This document shows, in pieces, positions 1 through 8,211 of a stretch of 64,000 nucleotides of DNA. The notes below the pieces were generated by a model that searched no databases, was not told where the DNA came from, and was given only the letters and a program-made list of their open reading frames with translations. The stretch is from Streptomyces sp. A0642 (GTDB taxonomy: Bacteria; Actinomycetota; Actinomycetes; Streptomycetales; Streptomycetaceae), in NCBI RefSeq assembly GCF_004795105.1, contig NZ_SSBL01000004.1, forward strand, positions 408,590 through 472,589, given 5' to 3'. Each line of letters starts with the position of its first letter. Position 1 is the stretch's first letter. A program made the translations under genes and the position numbers.

Positions 1-380
1 CGCACCAGCAGGTCGAGGAGTCGTTCGACCTCGGCGGCCGGATCGGTGGTCAGGCCGCTGTGCACCGGGCTCGGCTGGATGACGGTCGAGCGCGGGGCGA
101 TGAGCCAGCGGAAGCGCCGTCCGGCGTCGTCCCCGGCCGCCTGGCCCGCGTCCGTACCACCGCGGCAGACGCCCTCGACGGCGTACAGGGCGGCTCGTAC
201 CCCGGTCACGTCGGCGCCGGGGTCCAGCGCCCGGAGCTTGGCCTCGTCGAGTACGGTGCGGGCGGCGACGAACCCCTTGGCGCGGCAGTAGACCACCACC
301 CCGGCGTTGAAGAACTCGCCGCGATGGACCCGCGGCACCACGCGCAGGAGGGCGTATTCGAAGACATCGCGCTTGCTCAC
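1..380 (-). CDS. DUF3037 family protein (partial, C-terminus off window)
   Basis: The reading frame starts with GTG at 380 (VSKRDVFEYALLRVVPR) and runs off the left edge. The opening with a short beta strand, the RVVPRVHRGEFFNAGVVVYC motif and the later LDPGADV segment are typical of the DUF3037 family, whose function is unknown. Its GTG overlaps the TGA of the upstream HipA-like gene by 4 bp, so the two are translationally coupled. DUF3037 proteins are regularly encoded beside HipA-like kinases, which suggests a partner or substrate; that role is inference. Confidence 0.7.
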   Translation of the reverse strand, partial: MSKRDVFEYALLRVVPRVHRGEFFNAGVVVYCRAKGFVAARTVLDEAKLRALDPGADVTGVRAALYAVEGVCRGGTDAGQAAGDDAGRRFRWLIAPRSTVIQPSPVHSGLTTDPAAEVERLLDLLV

Positions 381-1228
381 GGCCGGCCGCCCTTTTCGCT
401 GTTCTCGTGGTCATGCCGCGGGGGAAGGCGTTCGGTGAGCCAGCCCGGTGCCTGGGACGGCTTGGACGCGGTCGGCGCGTCCAGGGTGATCCGCTCGTGG
501 ATGGTGGCGGCACGCGGCAGCAGCGCCTCCACGTAGGCCCGGCGCAGCTGGTCCGTCGACTCGAAGCCCGGCTCGTCCACCAGCCACGCGTCGGGGACGT
601 CGGCCGCGACCTCGGTGAGCAGCTCCTCGGTCACCAGCGGGGCGAGCTCGGCCGCGGCCGCCGCGACGTCGGGCCGGAAGGGTGCCAGCGCGTGGTCGGA
701 CGCGTTGTACGGCTTGGCCGCGGAGGCCTGGGCGCCGGGCCAGTTGTGGTGCCAGATCATGGTGGCGCCGTGGTCGATGAGCCACAGGTCGCCGTGCCAG
801 ACGAGCATGTTCGGATTGCGCCAGGAGCGGTCGACGTTGTTGATCAGCGCGTCGAACCAGACGACGCGTCCGGCCTCGCGCGGGTCCACCTGGTAGGCCA
901 GCGAGTCGAACCCGAGGGATCCGGGAAGGAAGTCCATCCCGAGGTTGAGCCCGCCGCTGGCCTTGAGCAGCTCCTGCACCTCCTGGTCGGGTTCGGCGAG
1001 ACCGATCACGGGGTCCAGCTCGATCTGCACGAGATCGGGGACGCGCAGCCCGAGCCGCCGCCCGAGCTGTCCGCAGATGACCTCGGCGACGAGCGTCTTG
1101 CGGCCCTGCCCGGCTCCGGTGAACTTCATGACGTACGTACCGAAGTCGTCGGCCTCGACGATCCCGGGGAGCGAGCCGCCCTCACGCAGGGGCGTGACGT
1201 AGCGGGTCGCGGTGACTTCTGTCAGCAT
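377..1228 (-). CDS. HipA-like kinase family protein
   Basis: 283 residues resembling the HipA/phosphatidylinositol-kinase-like fold. Visible landmarks are a nucleotide-binding strand with a candidate ATP-contacting lysine (YVMKFTGAGQGRK, near residues 32-44), a catalytic-loop-like INNVDRSWRNPN and the metal-binding-like WLIDHGA. There is no hipB-like antitoxin next to it. It is coupled by a 4-bp overlap to the DUF3037 gene downstream, a common actinobacterial pairing. It follows gvpK by 100 bp on the same strand, so read-through from the gas vesicle operon is possible. The substrate is unknown; a classical HipA toxin is unlikely without HipB. Confidence 0.7.
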   Translation of the reverse strand: MLTEVTATRYVTPLREGGSLPGIVEADDFGTYVMKFTGAGQGRKTLVAEVICGQLGRRLGLRVPDLVQIELDPVIGLAEPDQEVQELLKASGGLNLGMDFLPGSLGFDSLAYQVDPREAGRVVWFDALINNVDRSWRNPNMLVWHGDLWLIDHGATMIWHHNWPGAQASAAKPYNASDHALAPFRPDVAAAAAELAPLVTEELLTEVAADVPDAWLVDEPGFESTDQLRRAYVEALLPRAATIHERITLDAPTASKPSQAPGWLTERLPPRHDHENSEKGGRP

Positions 1229-1328
1229 TTCGCCAGGCTATACGGCTCGGCGCCGCGGAGATCGTCCCCGTCGTGGCCGTCACGGCGCTCCGCGCGTACG
1301 GTCGGCCGCGTCCGCCCCTGGCCGGCGG

Positions 1329-1607
1329 TCAGTCCCGGGGCAGGAGACTCCCGAGGGGCCCGAGGTCGAGGTTGAGATCCTCCGGACGCACTCCATGCTG
1401 CTCGCACAGCTCGGTCATGCGCTGGTCGAGCAGCATGAGCGTGGTGCCGATCTCCTCGGTCTGCTCGTCGGTGAGGTCGCCCTGGTCGATACGGCGCAGC
1501 GCCTGCCGTTCCATGAGCTGACGAAGCAGCTCGACCACGGTGAGGACCAGGGTGACGAGGTCCCGCCCCATCTGCTCGGAGTCGAGGTCGACTCGTGAGG
1601 ACGTCAC
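1329..1607 (-). CDS. gvpK: gas vesicle protein GvpK
   Basis: 92 residues from a GTG start that overlaps the gvpS stop by 4 bp (GTGA). The helical segment around ELLRQLMERQALRRID followed by LTDEQTEEIGTTLM matches the GvpK family, a minor gas vesicle assembly factor of about 90-100 residues. A longer upstream frame exists but would overlap all of gvpS, so the coupled GTG is preferred. It is the last gene of the gvp operon. GvpK is thought to help nucleate or enlarge the vesicle shell together with GvpA-type paralogues. Confidence 0.88.
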   Translation of the reverse strand: MTSSRVDLDSEQMGRDLVTLVLTVVELLRQLMERQALRRIDQGDLTDEQTEEIGTTLMLLDQRMTELCEQHGVRPEDLNLDLGPLGSLLPRD

Positions 1608-1831
1608 AGCGGCCCGCTGTCCGCCCACGGCGCGGGCACGCGTTCGTTGACGGACGAGAGCAGCGCATGCAACGACAACCGTACGAGCGGGACGTCGGCG
1701 ATGGCGATGACCAAGTCCCCGCTGATGACGACCCCCGTCGCCAGGACCCGGTCCAGAAGATCCACCAACGGCACCCCGATGGGACCGCTGAGGGCGCCCT
1801 GGCTGTCCCATGGAACGGCATCGTGCGTCAT
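1604..1831 (-). CDS. gvpS: gas vesicle protein GvpS (GvpA/J-type minor shell protein)
   Basis: 75 residues with the GvpA-fold core VDLLDRVLATGVVISGDLVI, followed by a second strand-helix unit (VPLVRLSLHALLSSV). Its length fits a minor shell or nucleation paralogue of GvpA. It starts 3 bp after the gvpL stop and overlaps gvpK by 4 bp. In Streptomyces clusters this slot is gvpS. It probably participates in initiating the protein shell rather than forming its bulk. Confidence 0.87.
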   Translation of the reverse strand: MTHDAVPWDSQGALSGPIGVPLVDLLDRVLATGVVISGDLVIAIADVPLVRLSLHALLSSVNERVPAPWADSGPL

Positions 1832-1834
1832 GAA

Positions 1835-2677
1835 TCACACCTCGCCCACGAAGGAGTAGGGGACCCACGGGCCGGAGACCTCGATGTCCGCGCCGGTGCG
1901 TGCTCGCAGACCAGCTGCCAGTGCCTGAAGTTCGTCGGACCGGTCCTCGGCGACCAGATAGGTGGCGTTGAGCACCTGAACCCTGGTCCCGCCCGCGGTT
2001 CCCTGGCCGTGCGGCCGGAGCCGACGGGACGCTTTGGCGAGACGGCTCACGTCCGCGTCCACGGCTTCCGCGATGCGGAGGGAGTCCTCCTGCCGCTGTT
2101 CACGGTGCGCCCGCTGGTTCCGTTTGCGATCGAGATACGCCCGTCCCGCTCCCGGGGCCGGACGGGCCCGCTCGACGGGGGCGCTCGGCCGGAGCGCCGG
2201 AGCGGCGTCCCCGCCGCCCGGCAGCGACGGCGCGAACACCTTCACGCCCCACTCGGCATGGTGCTCGATCCGCTTCAGGGCGGTGTGGAAGCGCGCCGCC
2301 TCGTCGTTCAGCGCGCGTCTGGCCCGGTCTTCCCCCTGGTACAGGGTGGCCAGCGGCAGAGGCACCGTGGGCGCGTGGCCGGCGACCGCGGACACGACCG
2401 CGTGGTGGGCGCGGGCGTACCGCTCGAGTTCGACCGCGTCCGAGAGCCGCTCCTGCCAGGCCGCGTCCGTGAACTCGGCCGCCGCCACGGTCTGTACGAC
2501 CGCGGTGAGAGGCCCCAGGGAGAGCGTACGGACAGGCTCGTCACGGGTGACCCCGGTGACCGCACCGAGGGCCAGGGGGGCCTCGGTACGGCAGACCGCG
2601 TACACGTAGATGGCGTGCGCACCCGGAGTCCCGGGGCCGCGCTCCGGCATGTGCTTCCGTCCTTCCTCGGTCATCAC
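1835..2677 (-). CDS. gvpL: gas vesicle protein GvpL (GvpF/L family)
   Basis: 280 residues from GTG 2677, which overlaps gvpJ by 4 bp; an ATG at 2674 is an alternative. The N-terminal AIYVYAVCR strand, the VPLPLATLYQGEDRARRAL motif and the C-terminal WVPYSFVGEV are hallmarks of the GvpF/GvpL family. A basic, low-complexity linker of about 50 residues (around 160-210, PAPGAGRAYLDRKRNQRAHR) splits the two halves and is longer than in GvpF of the same operon. GvpL is an accessory assembly protein known in other systems to contact several Gvp proteins. Confidence 0.88.
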   Translation of the reverse strand: MMTEEGRKHMPERGPGTPGAHAIYVYAVCRTEAPLALGAVTGVTRDEPVRTLSLGPLTAVVQTVAAAEFTDAAWQERLSDAVELERYARAHHAVVSAVAGHAPTVPLPLATLYQGEDRARRALNDEAARFHTALKRIEHHAEWGVKVFAPSLPGGGDAAPALRPSAPVERARPAPGAGRAYLDRKRNQRAHREQRQEDSLRIAEAVDADVSRLAKASRRLRPHGQGTAGGTRVQVLNATYLVAEDRSDELQALAAGLRARTGADIEVSGPWVPYSFVGEV

Positions 2678-3009
2678 TCGGACGAAGACCTCTCATCGGA
2701 CTTGGATTCGAGTGCCTCCAGGCGCTCACGCAGTTCGCGGTTCTCGTCCTGCAGGGCGTTGCGTGCCGCCTTGGAGCTGAGCGCCGGATCGGTTTCCCAC
2801 CAGTCGATGCCGGCCTTCTTCGCGGTGTCCACGGACGCCACGAACAGGCGCAGCCGGATCGTGAGCAGCTCGATGTCGAGCAGGTCGATCTTGATGTCGC
2901 CGGCGATCACGATGCCCTTGTCGAGGACGCGTTCGAGGATGTCGGCGAGATTGGTGGTCTGCGGCCCGGGGACAGGGGACACGTCGTGCCTGAAGTCGAG
3001 GTCGGTCAC
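2674..3009 (-). CDS. gvpJ: gas vesicle protein GvpJ (GvpA-type)
   Basis: 111 residues with the GvpA-like core LADILERVLDKGIVIAGDIK and LLDIELLTIRLRLFVASVDTA, then a C-terminal coiled-coil-like helix (ALQDENRELRERLEALE). Starts at GTG 3009, overlapping the gvpZ stop by 4 bp. GvpJ proteins are minor shell components associated with nucleation and vesicle shape. Its position between gvpZ and gvpL matches the Streptomyces order. Confidence 0.88.
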   Translation of the reverse strand: MTDLDFRHDVSPVPGPQTTNLADILERVLDKGIVIAGDIKIDLLDIELLTIRLRLFVASVDTAKKAGIDWWETDPALSSKAARNALQDENRELRERLEALESKSDERSSSE

Positions 3010-4142
3010 CGGGCCCTCCGCGAGCGCTGCTTGGCCGCCCGCCTCCGGGGCGGCGCCTCGTCTTCTTCGTCCTCTTCGTCCTCGTCCTCGTCCTCCTCGT
3101 CCTCGTCCTCTTCGTCCTCGCCTTCTTCTTCCTCCTCCTCGTCCTCGTCCTCGTCCTCCTCGTCCTCTTCGTCTTCGTCTTCGTCCGTCAGCTGGCCGTC
3201 CTCTTCGTCCTCTTCATCCCACTCGCCCTCGTCCTCGCCCTCGCCCTCGTCCTCGTTCTCAGCCCCGTCCTCGTTCTCCTCGTCCTCGCCGTCCGCACCT
3301 TCCTCGTCCTGCGCTTCTTCCTCTTCCATGGCCTCGTCGTGGGACTTGACGACCTCTCCGTCGCGGATCTCACCGCGCCACGCTTCCGGTTCCTCGTCGG
3401 TGAGGGTGACGTACCGCTGGAAGTGCTTGAAGTCGAGCCGCACGCGGCGCCCTTGTGCGCGCCAGAGGTTTCCCGTCTTCTCGAAGAACCCCGACGGGTA
3501 GTACTCCATGACCAGAACGATGCGTGTGAGGGAGGGGGCGAGCTCGTGAAAGCTGACGGCGCCCCGCGTGGTGCCCTTGGCCCCCTCGGACGTCCATACG
3601 ATGCGTTCGTCGGGCACCTGTTCCTGAACGGTGGCCTTGAAACTGCGGGACGACGGACCGACCTTGACCTTCCAGTCGCTGGACGTCTCGTCCTCCGTCG
3701 AAACGTCCCGCACGCCCTTGGCGAAACTGCTGAACTTGTCGTACTGGGTCCAGTGGTCGTAGGCGGTCCGCAGGGGTACTCCCACATCGAGCACCTCGAC
3801 GATGTTCATGACCTTGCCACCGCTCGCCTTGCGCTTGCCCTTCCCCCCGCCGCCGAAGGTCTCCTTCGCCTTGTCGACGACGTTGTCCTTGACGCCCTTG
3901 GCCTTCTCCGAGACGAAGGCCTTCACCGGGGAATCACCCTGGAGGACGCGGGAACCGATAGCGGGCAGAGAGCCGCCGTTCTCCGCGGAATCGGTCAGCT
4001 GTCCCGTGAGGTCCGTCAGCTTCTCCCCCGCCTTTCCGGCGAGTTTCTCCACCTGCGCGCTGAGGAATGCGGACAGTTCCTCGCGGAGCCTGTCCGCGCC
4101 GGACTCTTCTGACTCGGGCTGTGCGTTCTCTGTCCTGGCCAT
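3006..4142 (-). CDS. gvpZ: GvpZ: SRPBCC-domain gas vesicle protein with acidic tail
   Basis: 378 residues. An N-terminal amphipathic helical region (1-100) precedes an SRPBCC/polyketide-cyclase-like domain (about 112-255; NIVEVLDVGVPLRTAYDHWT, then VMEYYPSGFFEKTGN). This is followed by an almost uninterrupted Asp/Glu tract (about 268-363) and a terminal basic cap (RRRAAKQRSRRAR). The SRPBCC domain and operon position identify GvpZ, found in Streptomyces gvp clusters. The acidic tail mirrors the acidic and basic tracts of GvpY encoded just upstream, so the two products could associate electrostatically (inference). It starts 6 bp after gvpY. The domain's ligand, if any, is unknown. Confidence 0.82.
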   Translation of the reverse strand: MARTENAQPESEESGADRLREELSAFLSAQVEKLAGKAGEKLTDLTGQLTDSAENGGSLPAIGSRVLQGDSPVKAFVSEKAKGVKDNVVDKAKETFGGGGKGKRKASGGKVMNIVEVLDVGVPLRTAYDHWTQYDKFSSFAKGVRDVSTEDETSSDWKVKVGPSSRSFKATVQEQVPDERIVWTSEGAKGTTRGAVSFHELAPSLTRIVLVMEYYPSGFFEKTGNLWRAQGRRVRLDFKHFQRYVTLTDEEPEAWRGEIRDGEVVKSHDEAMEEEEAQDEEGADGEDEENEDGAENEDEGEGEDEGEWDEEDEEDGQLTDEDEDEEDEEDEDEDEEEEEEGEDEEDEDEEDEDEDEEDEEDEAPPRRRAAKQRSRRAR

Positions 4143-4148
4143 GACTCG

Positions 4149-5237
4149 CTACCTCCGAGGGCTCGTGCGCTTGGATGCAGCCCGCTTCGCTGACGACGAG
4201 CCACCCGCTGCTGTCTTCTTGGCGGCCGTCTTCCTGGCCGTGCCCTTCTTGGCCGGGGCCGTCTTCTTCGCCGTCGTCTTCTTCGGCGTCGTCTTCTTGG
4301 CCGGGGCCGTCTTCTTGGCGGCCGTCTTCTTGGCAGCCGTCTTCTTGGCGGGGGCGGACCTCTTCGAAGCCGCCTTCTTGGCCGGCGCCGACTTCTTGGC
4401 CGCAGCCTTCTTGGCCGCACCCTTCTTGGCAGGGGCGGTCTTCTTGGCCGGGGCCGTCTTCTTCGCAGCCGTCTTCCTGGCCGGGGCGGACCTCTTCGAC
4501 GCCGCCTTCTTCTCCTGGGAGGCCTTGCCGTCCTCAGCGCCCTTGGCCCTTCCCGATCCGGTCTGCCGGGAGGAGCGCTTTCTCGGCCGTTCCTCGGCGG
4601 GCTCCTCCTCGGGCTCTTCCTCTTCCTCTTCCTCCTCGGGCTCCTCTTCCTCCTCGGGCTCCTCTTCCTCGGGCCCTTCCTCCTCGGGCTCCTCTTCCTC
4701 GGGCCCTTCCTCCTCGGGCCCTTCCTCCTCGGGCCCTTCCTCCTCGGGCTCCTCCGCGTCCTCGTACTCGTCCTCCGGGGCGCCCTCGTCCACGGGCTCC
4801 TCTTCGTCCTCGTACTGGTCGTCCTCGCCCTCGTACTCGTCGTCGTACTCAGCGCCTTCTTCGTCCGGCGCCTCTTCGTCCTCGTACTCGTCGTCCTCGC
4901 CCTCATCGCCCTCGTCACTCGGCGGTTCGGTGAGACGGGCGGTGCGGTCGCTGATCGCGTCGGCCAGCGAGCCCATGCTCCGGTTGGCAGCAGCGGTCAC
5001 GGCCTTACGGCCGGCGTCGAGGAGTTCGCCCCGCAGCTGATCCTGAAGCTCCGCGAACTGGGGAACCTCTCCGAGGCGTCGCATGCCCTCGGCGGCGAGC
5101 TGGCGGGGCTCCAGGCCGAACCGCCGGCCGGCCAGATAGGTGCCGACGGTAAGGGCGAGTCGCCCCTTCTTGGTCCGGCCCAGCACATAGCCGCCCACCA
5201 GCGCGGCCGCGAGAGTCACTTTGGTCTGGTCTTCCAT
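4149..5237 (-). CDS. gvpY: GvpY: gas vesicle protein with acidic and histone H1-like tracts
   Basis: 362 residues from ATG 5237, which has a GAAGG Shine-Dalgarno 10 nt upstream; GTG 5243 is possible. Residues 1-105 form the conserved part, with a Gly-rich hydrophobic start ([17 protein letters not shown]) and a helix. Residues 106-217 are nearly all Glu/Asp with Pro/Gly/Tyr in [17 protein letters not shown] repeats. Residues 218-362 are Lys/Ala/Pro repeats ([14 protein letters not shown]), as in histone H1 and bacterial HU-extension tails. The gene is repetitive at DNA level (GGGCCCTTCCTCCTC-type units around 4670-4750). The position after gvpG matches gvpY. The extreme charge segregation is unusual; a role in vesicle clustering or nucleoid contact is speculation. 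Confidence 0.78.
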   Translation of the reverse strand: MEDQTKVTLAAALVGGYVLGRTKKGRLALTVGTYLAGRRFGLEPRQLAAEGMRRLGEVPQFAELQDQLRGELLDAGRKAVTAAANRSMGSLADAISDRTARLTEPPSDEGDEGEDDEYEDEEAPDEEGAEYDDEYEGEDDQYEDEEEPVDEGAPEDEYEDAEEPEEEGPEEEGPEEEGPEEEEPEEEGPEEEEPEEEEEPEEEEEEEEPEEEPAEERPRKRSSRQTGSGRAKGAEDGKASQEKKAASKRSAPARKTAAKKTAPAKKTAPAKKGAAKKAAAKKSAPAKKAASKRSAPAKKTAAKKTAAKKTAPAKKTTPKKTTAKKTAPAKKGTARKTAAKKTAAGGSSSAKRAASKRTSPRR

Positions 5238-5244
5238 GAGCACG

Positions 5245-5499
5245 TCACCTTCGATCTAGGTGCGCCGGTCCGACCCGTGCGGCGTGAAGCCGGTCCAGCA
5301 GCCGTTCTTCTTCCCGTTCGAACTCCTCGAGACTGATGTCTCCGGCCTCCAGTTCCTGGTTGAGTACGGCCAACTGCGTACGCAGGACGGCTGGGTCGTG
5401 CAATTCGCGCTCAGCGGCGTCGTTGAGCTTCTCCGCCACCCAGACCACGCCCCGCACCGGTGCGAGGGGGAGGGTGAGCAGCCCGGTGATGAGTCCCAC
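5245..5499 (-). CDS. gvpG: gas vesicle protein GvpG
   Basis: 84 residues from GTG 5499, one base after the gvpF stop. The start [20 protein letters not shown] and the following [34 protein letters not shown] match GvpG closely in sequence and length. A longer frame extends upstream but reads gvpF out of frame. GvpG is an accessory assembly factor reported in other organisms to bind GvpA and GvpF-type proteins. Confidence 0.9.
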   Translation of the reverse strand: MGLITGLLTLPLAPVRGVVWVAEKLNDAAERELHDPAVLRTQLAVLNQELEAGDISLEEFEREEERLLDRLHAARVGPAHLDRR

Positions 5500-5500
5500 G

Positions 5501-6250
5501 TCAGACCCCGCCCACCGGCACGGGGCGCGCCCCGGGCGAAACGAAGCTGTAGCAGGGGAGCGGGCCGGCAAGGCGGAGTTCCACGTGCTCCCGATGGACC
5601 TCCGCGAACTTCCGTGCCCTGCCGAGGAAGGCGTCGGCATCGGCGTGGTCCACGAGGAACGACATGTTGAGCGCGCATCCCGAGACCTCCGGGCCGGCGG
5701 CCACCGCCCGCGCACGGGAAGCCAGTTCACGCGCGATGCGCTGGCCTGCCGTGGCCGCCCTGCGCGTGAGGGCGGCGGCGATGGCTTCGCCCAGCCGGAG
5801 GCTGGCCTCGTAGCCGGGGTGGCGCCGCGCGGCCTCGCGGAGCTGCCGTACGTTCTTCTCCTCGGCGACGAGGGCCGGCAGCGCGTTCTGCGCCGGAAGT
5901 GCCTTGAGGTTGATCTCGGTGCGGCCCGCAAGACGGTCCAGGGTGGCGGCGTGCTCGCTTTCGGCCGAGACCACCTGCTGGAGGACCGTCCCCTCGTCCG
6001 GAGCGACCATGCCGAACCGCATGGGCAGCACCGGCCCCTCGGCGGACAGCCGCAACAGCAGGTCCTGGTGCGCCAGGAGGTCGCGGCGCCGTGCCCGGAG
6101 CTGCGGGGGCGCGTCGCTGACGACCGCGCCGAGGAGCCCCTGTCTGATCATCCGCACGGGCGCGGGCGGGGATCCCACGCCACCGGCCCCGTGCGGGAGC
6201 GCCGTCGCCGCCCGCACGATCGCGTAGACGTACACGCCCTCGGCCACCAC
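5501..6250 (-). CDS. gvpF: gas vesicle protein GvpF
   Basis: 249 residues with GvpF/L hallmarks: VYVYAIVRA near the start, GPVLPMRFGMVAPDEGTVLQ, then EINLKA. and a C-terminal LPCYSFVS. It follows gvpA by 2 bp and precedes gvpG by 1 bp. GvpF is thought to chaperone GvpA to the growing vesicle and may sit on the gas-facing surface. The paralogue gvpL is four genes downstream. Confidence 0.9.
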   Translation of the reverse strand: MVAEGVYVYAIVRAATALPHGAGGVGSPPAPVRMIRQGLLGAVVSDAPPQLRARRRDLLAHQDLLLRLSAEGPVLPMRFGMVAPDEGTVLQQVVSAESEHAATLDRLAGRTEINLKALPAQNALPALVAEEKNVRQLREAARRHPGYEASLRLGEAIAAALTRRAATAGQRIARELASRARAVAAGPEVSGCALNMSFLVDHADADAFLGRARKFAEVHREHVELRLAGPLPCYSFVSPGARPVPVGGV

Positions 6251-6252
6251 GC

Positions 6253-6705
6253 TCAGGCCTCCACACGTCGTCGGCCGCTGCTGCTGCTCCGCGCGGGAGC
6301 CCGCCGCTTCTTCGGCCGCTCGCGAGACTCGTCCTCGTCCTCGTCGTTCGCCCCGCCGCCCACGGCCTTCTTCACGGTGTCGCCCACCGTCTCGGCGGCG
6401 CCGCGCACCTTGCGCTTGCCGACGGACTTGGCCACACCGCCGCCGAGGAGTTCGGGGATGGTGGTACTGCCGGAGTCACGTTCCAGGTCCAGGCGGTTGC
6501 ACGCCTCGGCGAACCGCAGGTACGTGTCCACACTCGCGACGACGATGCGCGCGTCTATCTTCAGGATCTCGATCCCGACCAGCGAGACGCGGATGAACAC
6601 GTCGATGACCATGCCGCGGTCGAGAATCAGTTCCAGTACGTCGTACAACGTGCCGGCGCGGGGCGGGCAGGCCACAACTTCGTCGGAGTACGTGGTCGCG
6701 CTCAT
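6253..6705 (-). CDS. gvpA: gas vesicle structural protein GvpA (long Streptomyces form)
   Basis: 150 residues. Residues about 17-75 are the GvpA shell fold (TLYDVLELILDRGMVIDVFI, then VSLVGIEILKIDARIVVASVDTY). A C-terminal extension of about 75 residues, rich in Gly/Lys/Arg with VGDTVKKAVGG and a basic end, makes it twice the length of cyanobacterial or haloarchaeal GvpA. Such extended GvpA proteins are usual in streptomycetes, where vesicles have not been clearly seen. The gene lies 33 bp behind gvpO. Confidence 0.9.
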   Translation of the reverse strand: MSATTYSDEVVACPPRAGTLYDVLELILDRGMVIDVFIRVSLVGIEILKIDARIVVASVDTYLRFAEACNRLDLERDSGSTTIPELLGGGVAKSVGKRKVRGAAETVGDTVKKAVGGGANDEDEDESRERPKKRRAPARSSSSGRRRVEA

Positions 6706-6738
6706 GGAACGTCCTTCCAGCAGGGGAGCGGAAACGGA

Positions 6739-7059
6739 TCACTCGTCGGCTGCACCACGTCGGTAGCGCCGGACCCTGCGGTATTCCAGGAGCTCACCGG
6801 CCCGATCGAGCTGCACCTCGTACGAGGCGAGGAGGCTTGTGGTGTCGGGAATCCGTGGAACTTCCAGAACGTCCACCACCACACACCAGCCGTCGTCGGA
6901 ACGCCGGACAGCGGACACACCCTCCGTGGGGTGACCGATCAGCCCCTCCAGGGTCTGGCAGGCAGCGTTGGCTGCGTGCTCGGGGCCCCGGGCCGATTCC
7001 GCGCGGCTGGCGGCCGCCGTCTTGGAACTCCCGGCGTGTGTGCGACGTTCTTGTGCCAT
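6739..7059 (-). CDS. gvpO: gas vesicle protein GvpO
   Basis: 106 residues. The core GLIGHPTEGVSAVRRSDDGW followed by VDVLEVPRIPDTTSLLASYE and RRVRRYRRG matches the GvpO family. It is the first gene of the operon; the 107 bp between it and the SDR stop at 7168 must contain the operon promoter if the operon is transcribed independently. GvpO is required for vesicle formation in haloarchaea and may act in regulation of gvpA expression there. Confidence 0.88.
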   Translation of the reverse strand: MAQERRTHAGSSKTAAASRAESARGPEHAANAACQTLEGLIGHPTEGVSAVRRSDDGWCVVVDVLEVPRIPDTTSLLASYEVQLDRAGELLEYRRVRRYRRGAADE

Positions 7060-7167
7060 AAAGCCAGTCTGGCCACTCCCACGCGTCCCGCATCTTGAGC
7101 GAAGCCATCGGAGCGGGAGGGTGCCCGGTGGCGGCGGTGCGGGTGCGGGCGGGCGCGCCGCCGCGTG

Positions 7168-8088
7168 TCAGGAGGCGCCGTACACCGGCTGCGGGGGCTC
7201 GGCCGCGGCCAGCAGACCGGACACCGCCTCTCCGGCCTCCGCCGGGGTCCAGCGGGCGCCCCTGTCGGCGGTGGGGCCGGGCCGCCAGCCCTCCATCACG
7301 GTGATCCTCCCGGCCTCGGTCTCGAAGACCCGGCCGCTCACCCCGGCGGACGCGGCGGAGCCCAGCCACACGACGAGCGGGGAGACGTTCTCCGGGGCCA
7401 TCGCGTCGAAGACGCCCTCTCCGGGGGCCGCCATCGTCTCGGCGAACGTCGTCTCGGTCATCCGGGTCCGGGCGGCCGGGGCGATCGCGTTGACCTGGAC
7501 TCCGTAACGCCCCATCTCGGCGGCGGCCACCAGAGTCAGCCCGACGATGCCCGCCTTGGCGGCCGCGTAGTTGCCCTGGCCGACACTGCCCAGCAGCCCA
7601 GCCCCGGAACCGGTGTTGACGACCCGGGCCACCGGCGTCCGTCCGGCCTTCGCCTCGGCGCGCCAGTGCACCGCCGCGTGCTTGAGCGGCAGGAAGTGAC
7701 CCTTGAGGTGGACGCGCATCACCGCGTCCCAGTCGCACTCCTCCAGGTTGACCAGCATCCGGTCACGGAGGAATCCGGCGTTGTTGACGAGCGTGTCGAG
7801 CCGGCCGAAGGAGTCGAGCGCGGTGGCGACGAGCGAGGCGGCGCCCTCGGACGTGGCGATGTCCCCGTGGTGGGCGACCGCCTCGCCGCCGGCCGCCCGG
7901 ATCTCCTTCACGACCTCCTGGGCGGGGCCGGCCCCCCGGCCCGAGCCGTCGAGGCCGACGCCCAGATCGTTGACGACGACTTTCGCGCCCTCCGCGGCGA
8001 AGGCCAGGGCGTGGGCACGGCCGAGTCCGCGGCCGGCGCCGGTGACGACGGCGACGCGGCCGGCGCACAGGGCGGTCGGTGAGGTCAT
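7168..8088 (-). CDS. SDR family oxidoreductase (Rv3548c-like)
   Basis: 306 residues from ATG 8088, preceded by an AAAGGA Shine-Dalgarno 9 nt away. Rossmann motif [24 protein letters not shown] motif, and the catalytic set Ser (NTGSGAG), Tyr-x3-Lys (NYAAAKAG). The long form with VNDLG after the second strand and a C-terminal extension resembles peroxisomal multifunctional-enzyme-type (3R)-hydroxyacyl-CoA dehydrogenases and the KstR2-regulon SDR Rv3548c. It is divergently transcribed from the echA20-ipdABC operon across a promoter with a TetR-type operator, so it should be co-regulated. Substrate is inferred to be a CoA thioester of steroid ring breakdown. Confidence 0.8.
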   Translation of the reverse strand: MTSPTALCAGRVAVVTGAGRGLGRAHALAFAAEGAKVVVNDLGVGLDGSGRGAGPAQEVVKEIRAAGGEAVAHHGDIATSEGAASLVATALDSFGRLDTLVNNAGFLRDRMLVNLEECDWDAVMRVHLKGHFLPLKHAAVHWRAEAKAGRTPVARVVNTGSGAGLLGSVGQGNYAAAKAGIVGLTLVAAAEMGRYGVQVNAIAPAARTRMTETTFAETMAAPGEGVFDAMAPENVSPLVVWLGSAASAGVSGRVFETEAGRITVMEGWRPGPTADRGARWTPAEAGEAVSGLLAAAEPPQPVYGAS

Positions 8089-8211
8089 GACGAGTGTCCT
8101 TTCGCTGGACGGCGAGGGGCGACGGCGGGCGGCGGGCGGAAGGAACACGGCGCCGGTGCCGCGGAGCGGCATGACGCCCTCCCGCGGCGTTCGTATCGCT
8201 GCTACCTTTTG

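Noticed and set aside
407..1375. Long forward frame opposite the HipA-like and DUF3037 genes
   Set aside because: It is the antisense of well-supported genes; the composition is Arg/Gly/Val typical of GC-rich shadow frames and it has no family motif.
1595..3349. 584-codon forward frame across gvpS, gvpL and gvpJ
   Set aside because: It opposes three recognisable gas vesicle genes and ends in Arg/Pro low complexity from the complement of the Glu/Asp tract.
4670..4750. Regular short repeats resembling a CRISPR or satellite
   Set aside because: They are in-frame codon repeats for Glu-Glu-Gly-Pro within gvpY, with no spacers.
3802..5040. Forward frame rich in Phe-Leu-Ala-Gly and Ser opposite gvpY/gvpZ
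   Set aside because: The apparent membrane-like repeats are the complement of Lys/Ala and Glu codons of gvpY; no membrane protein family resembles them.
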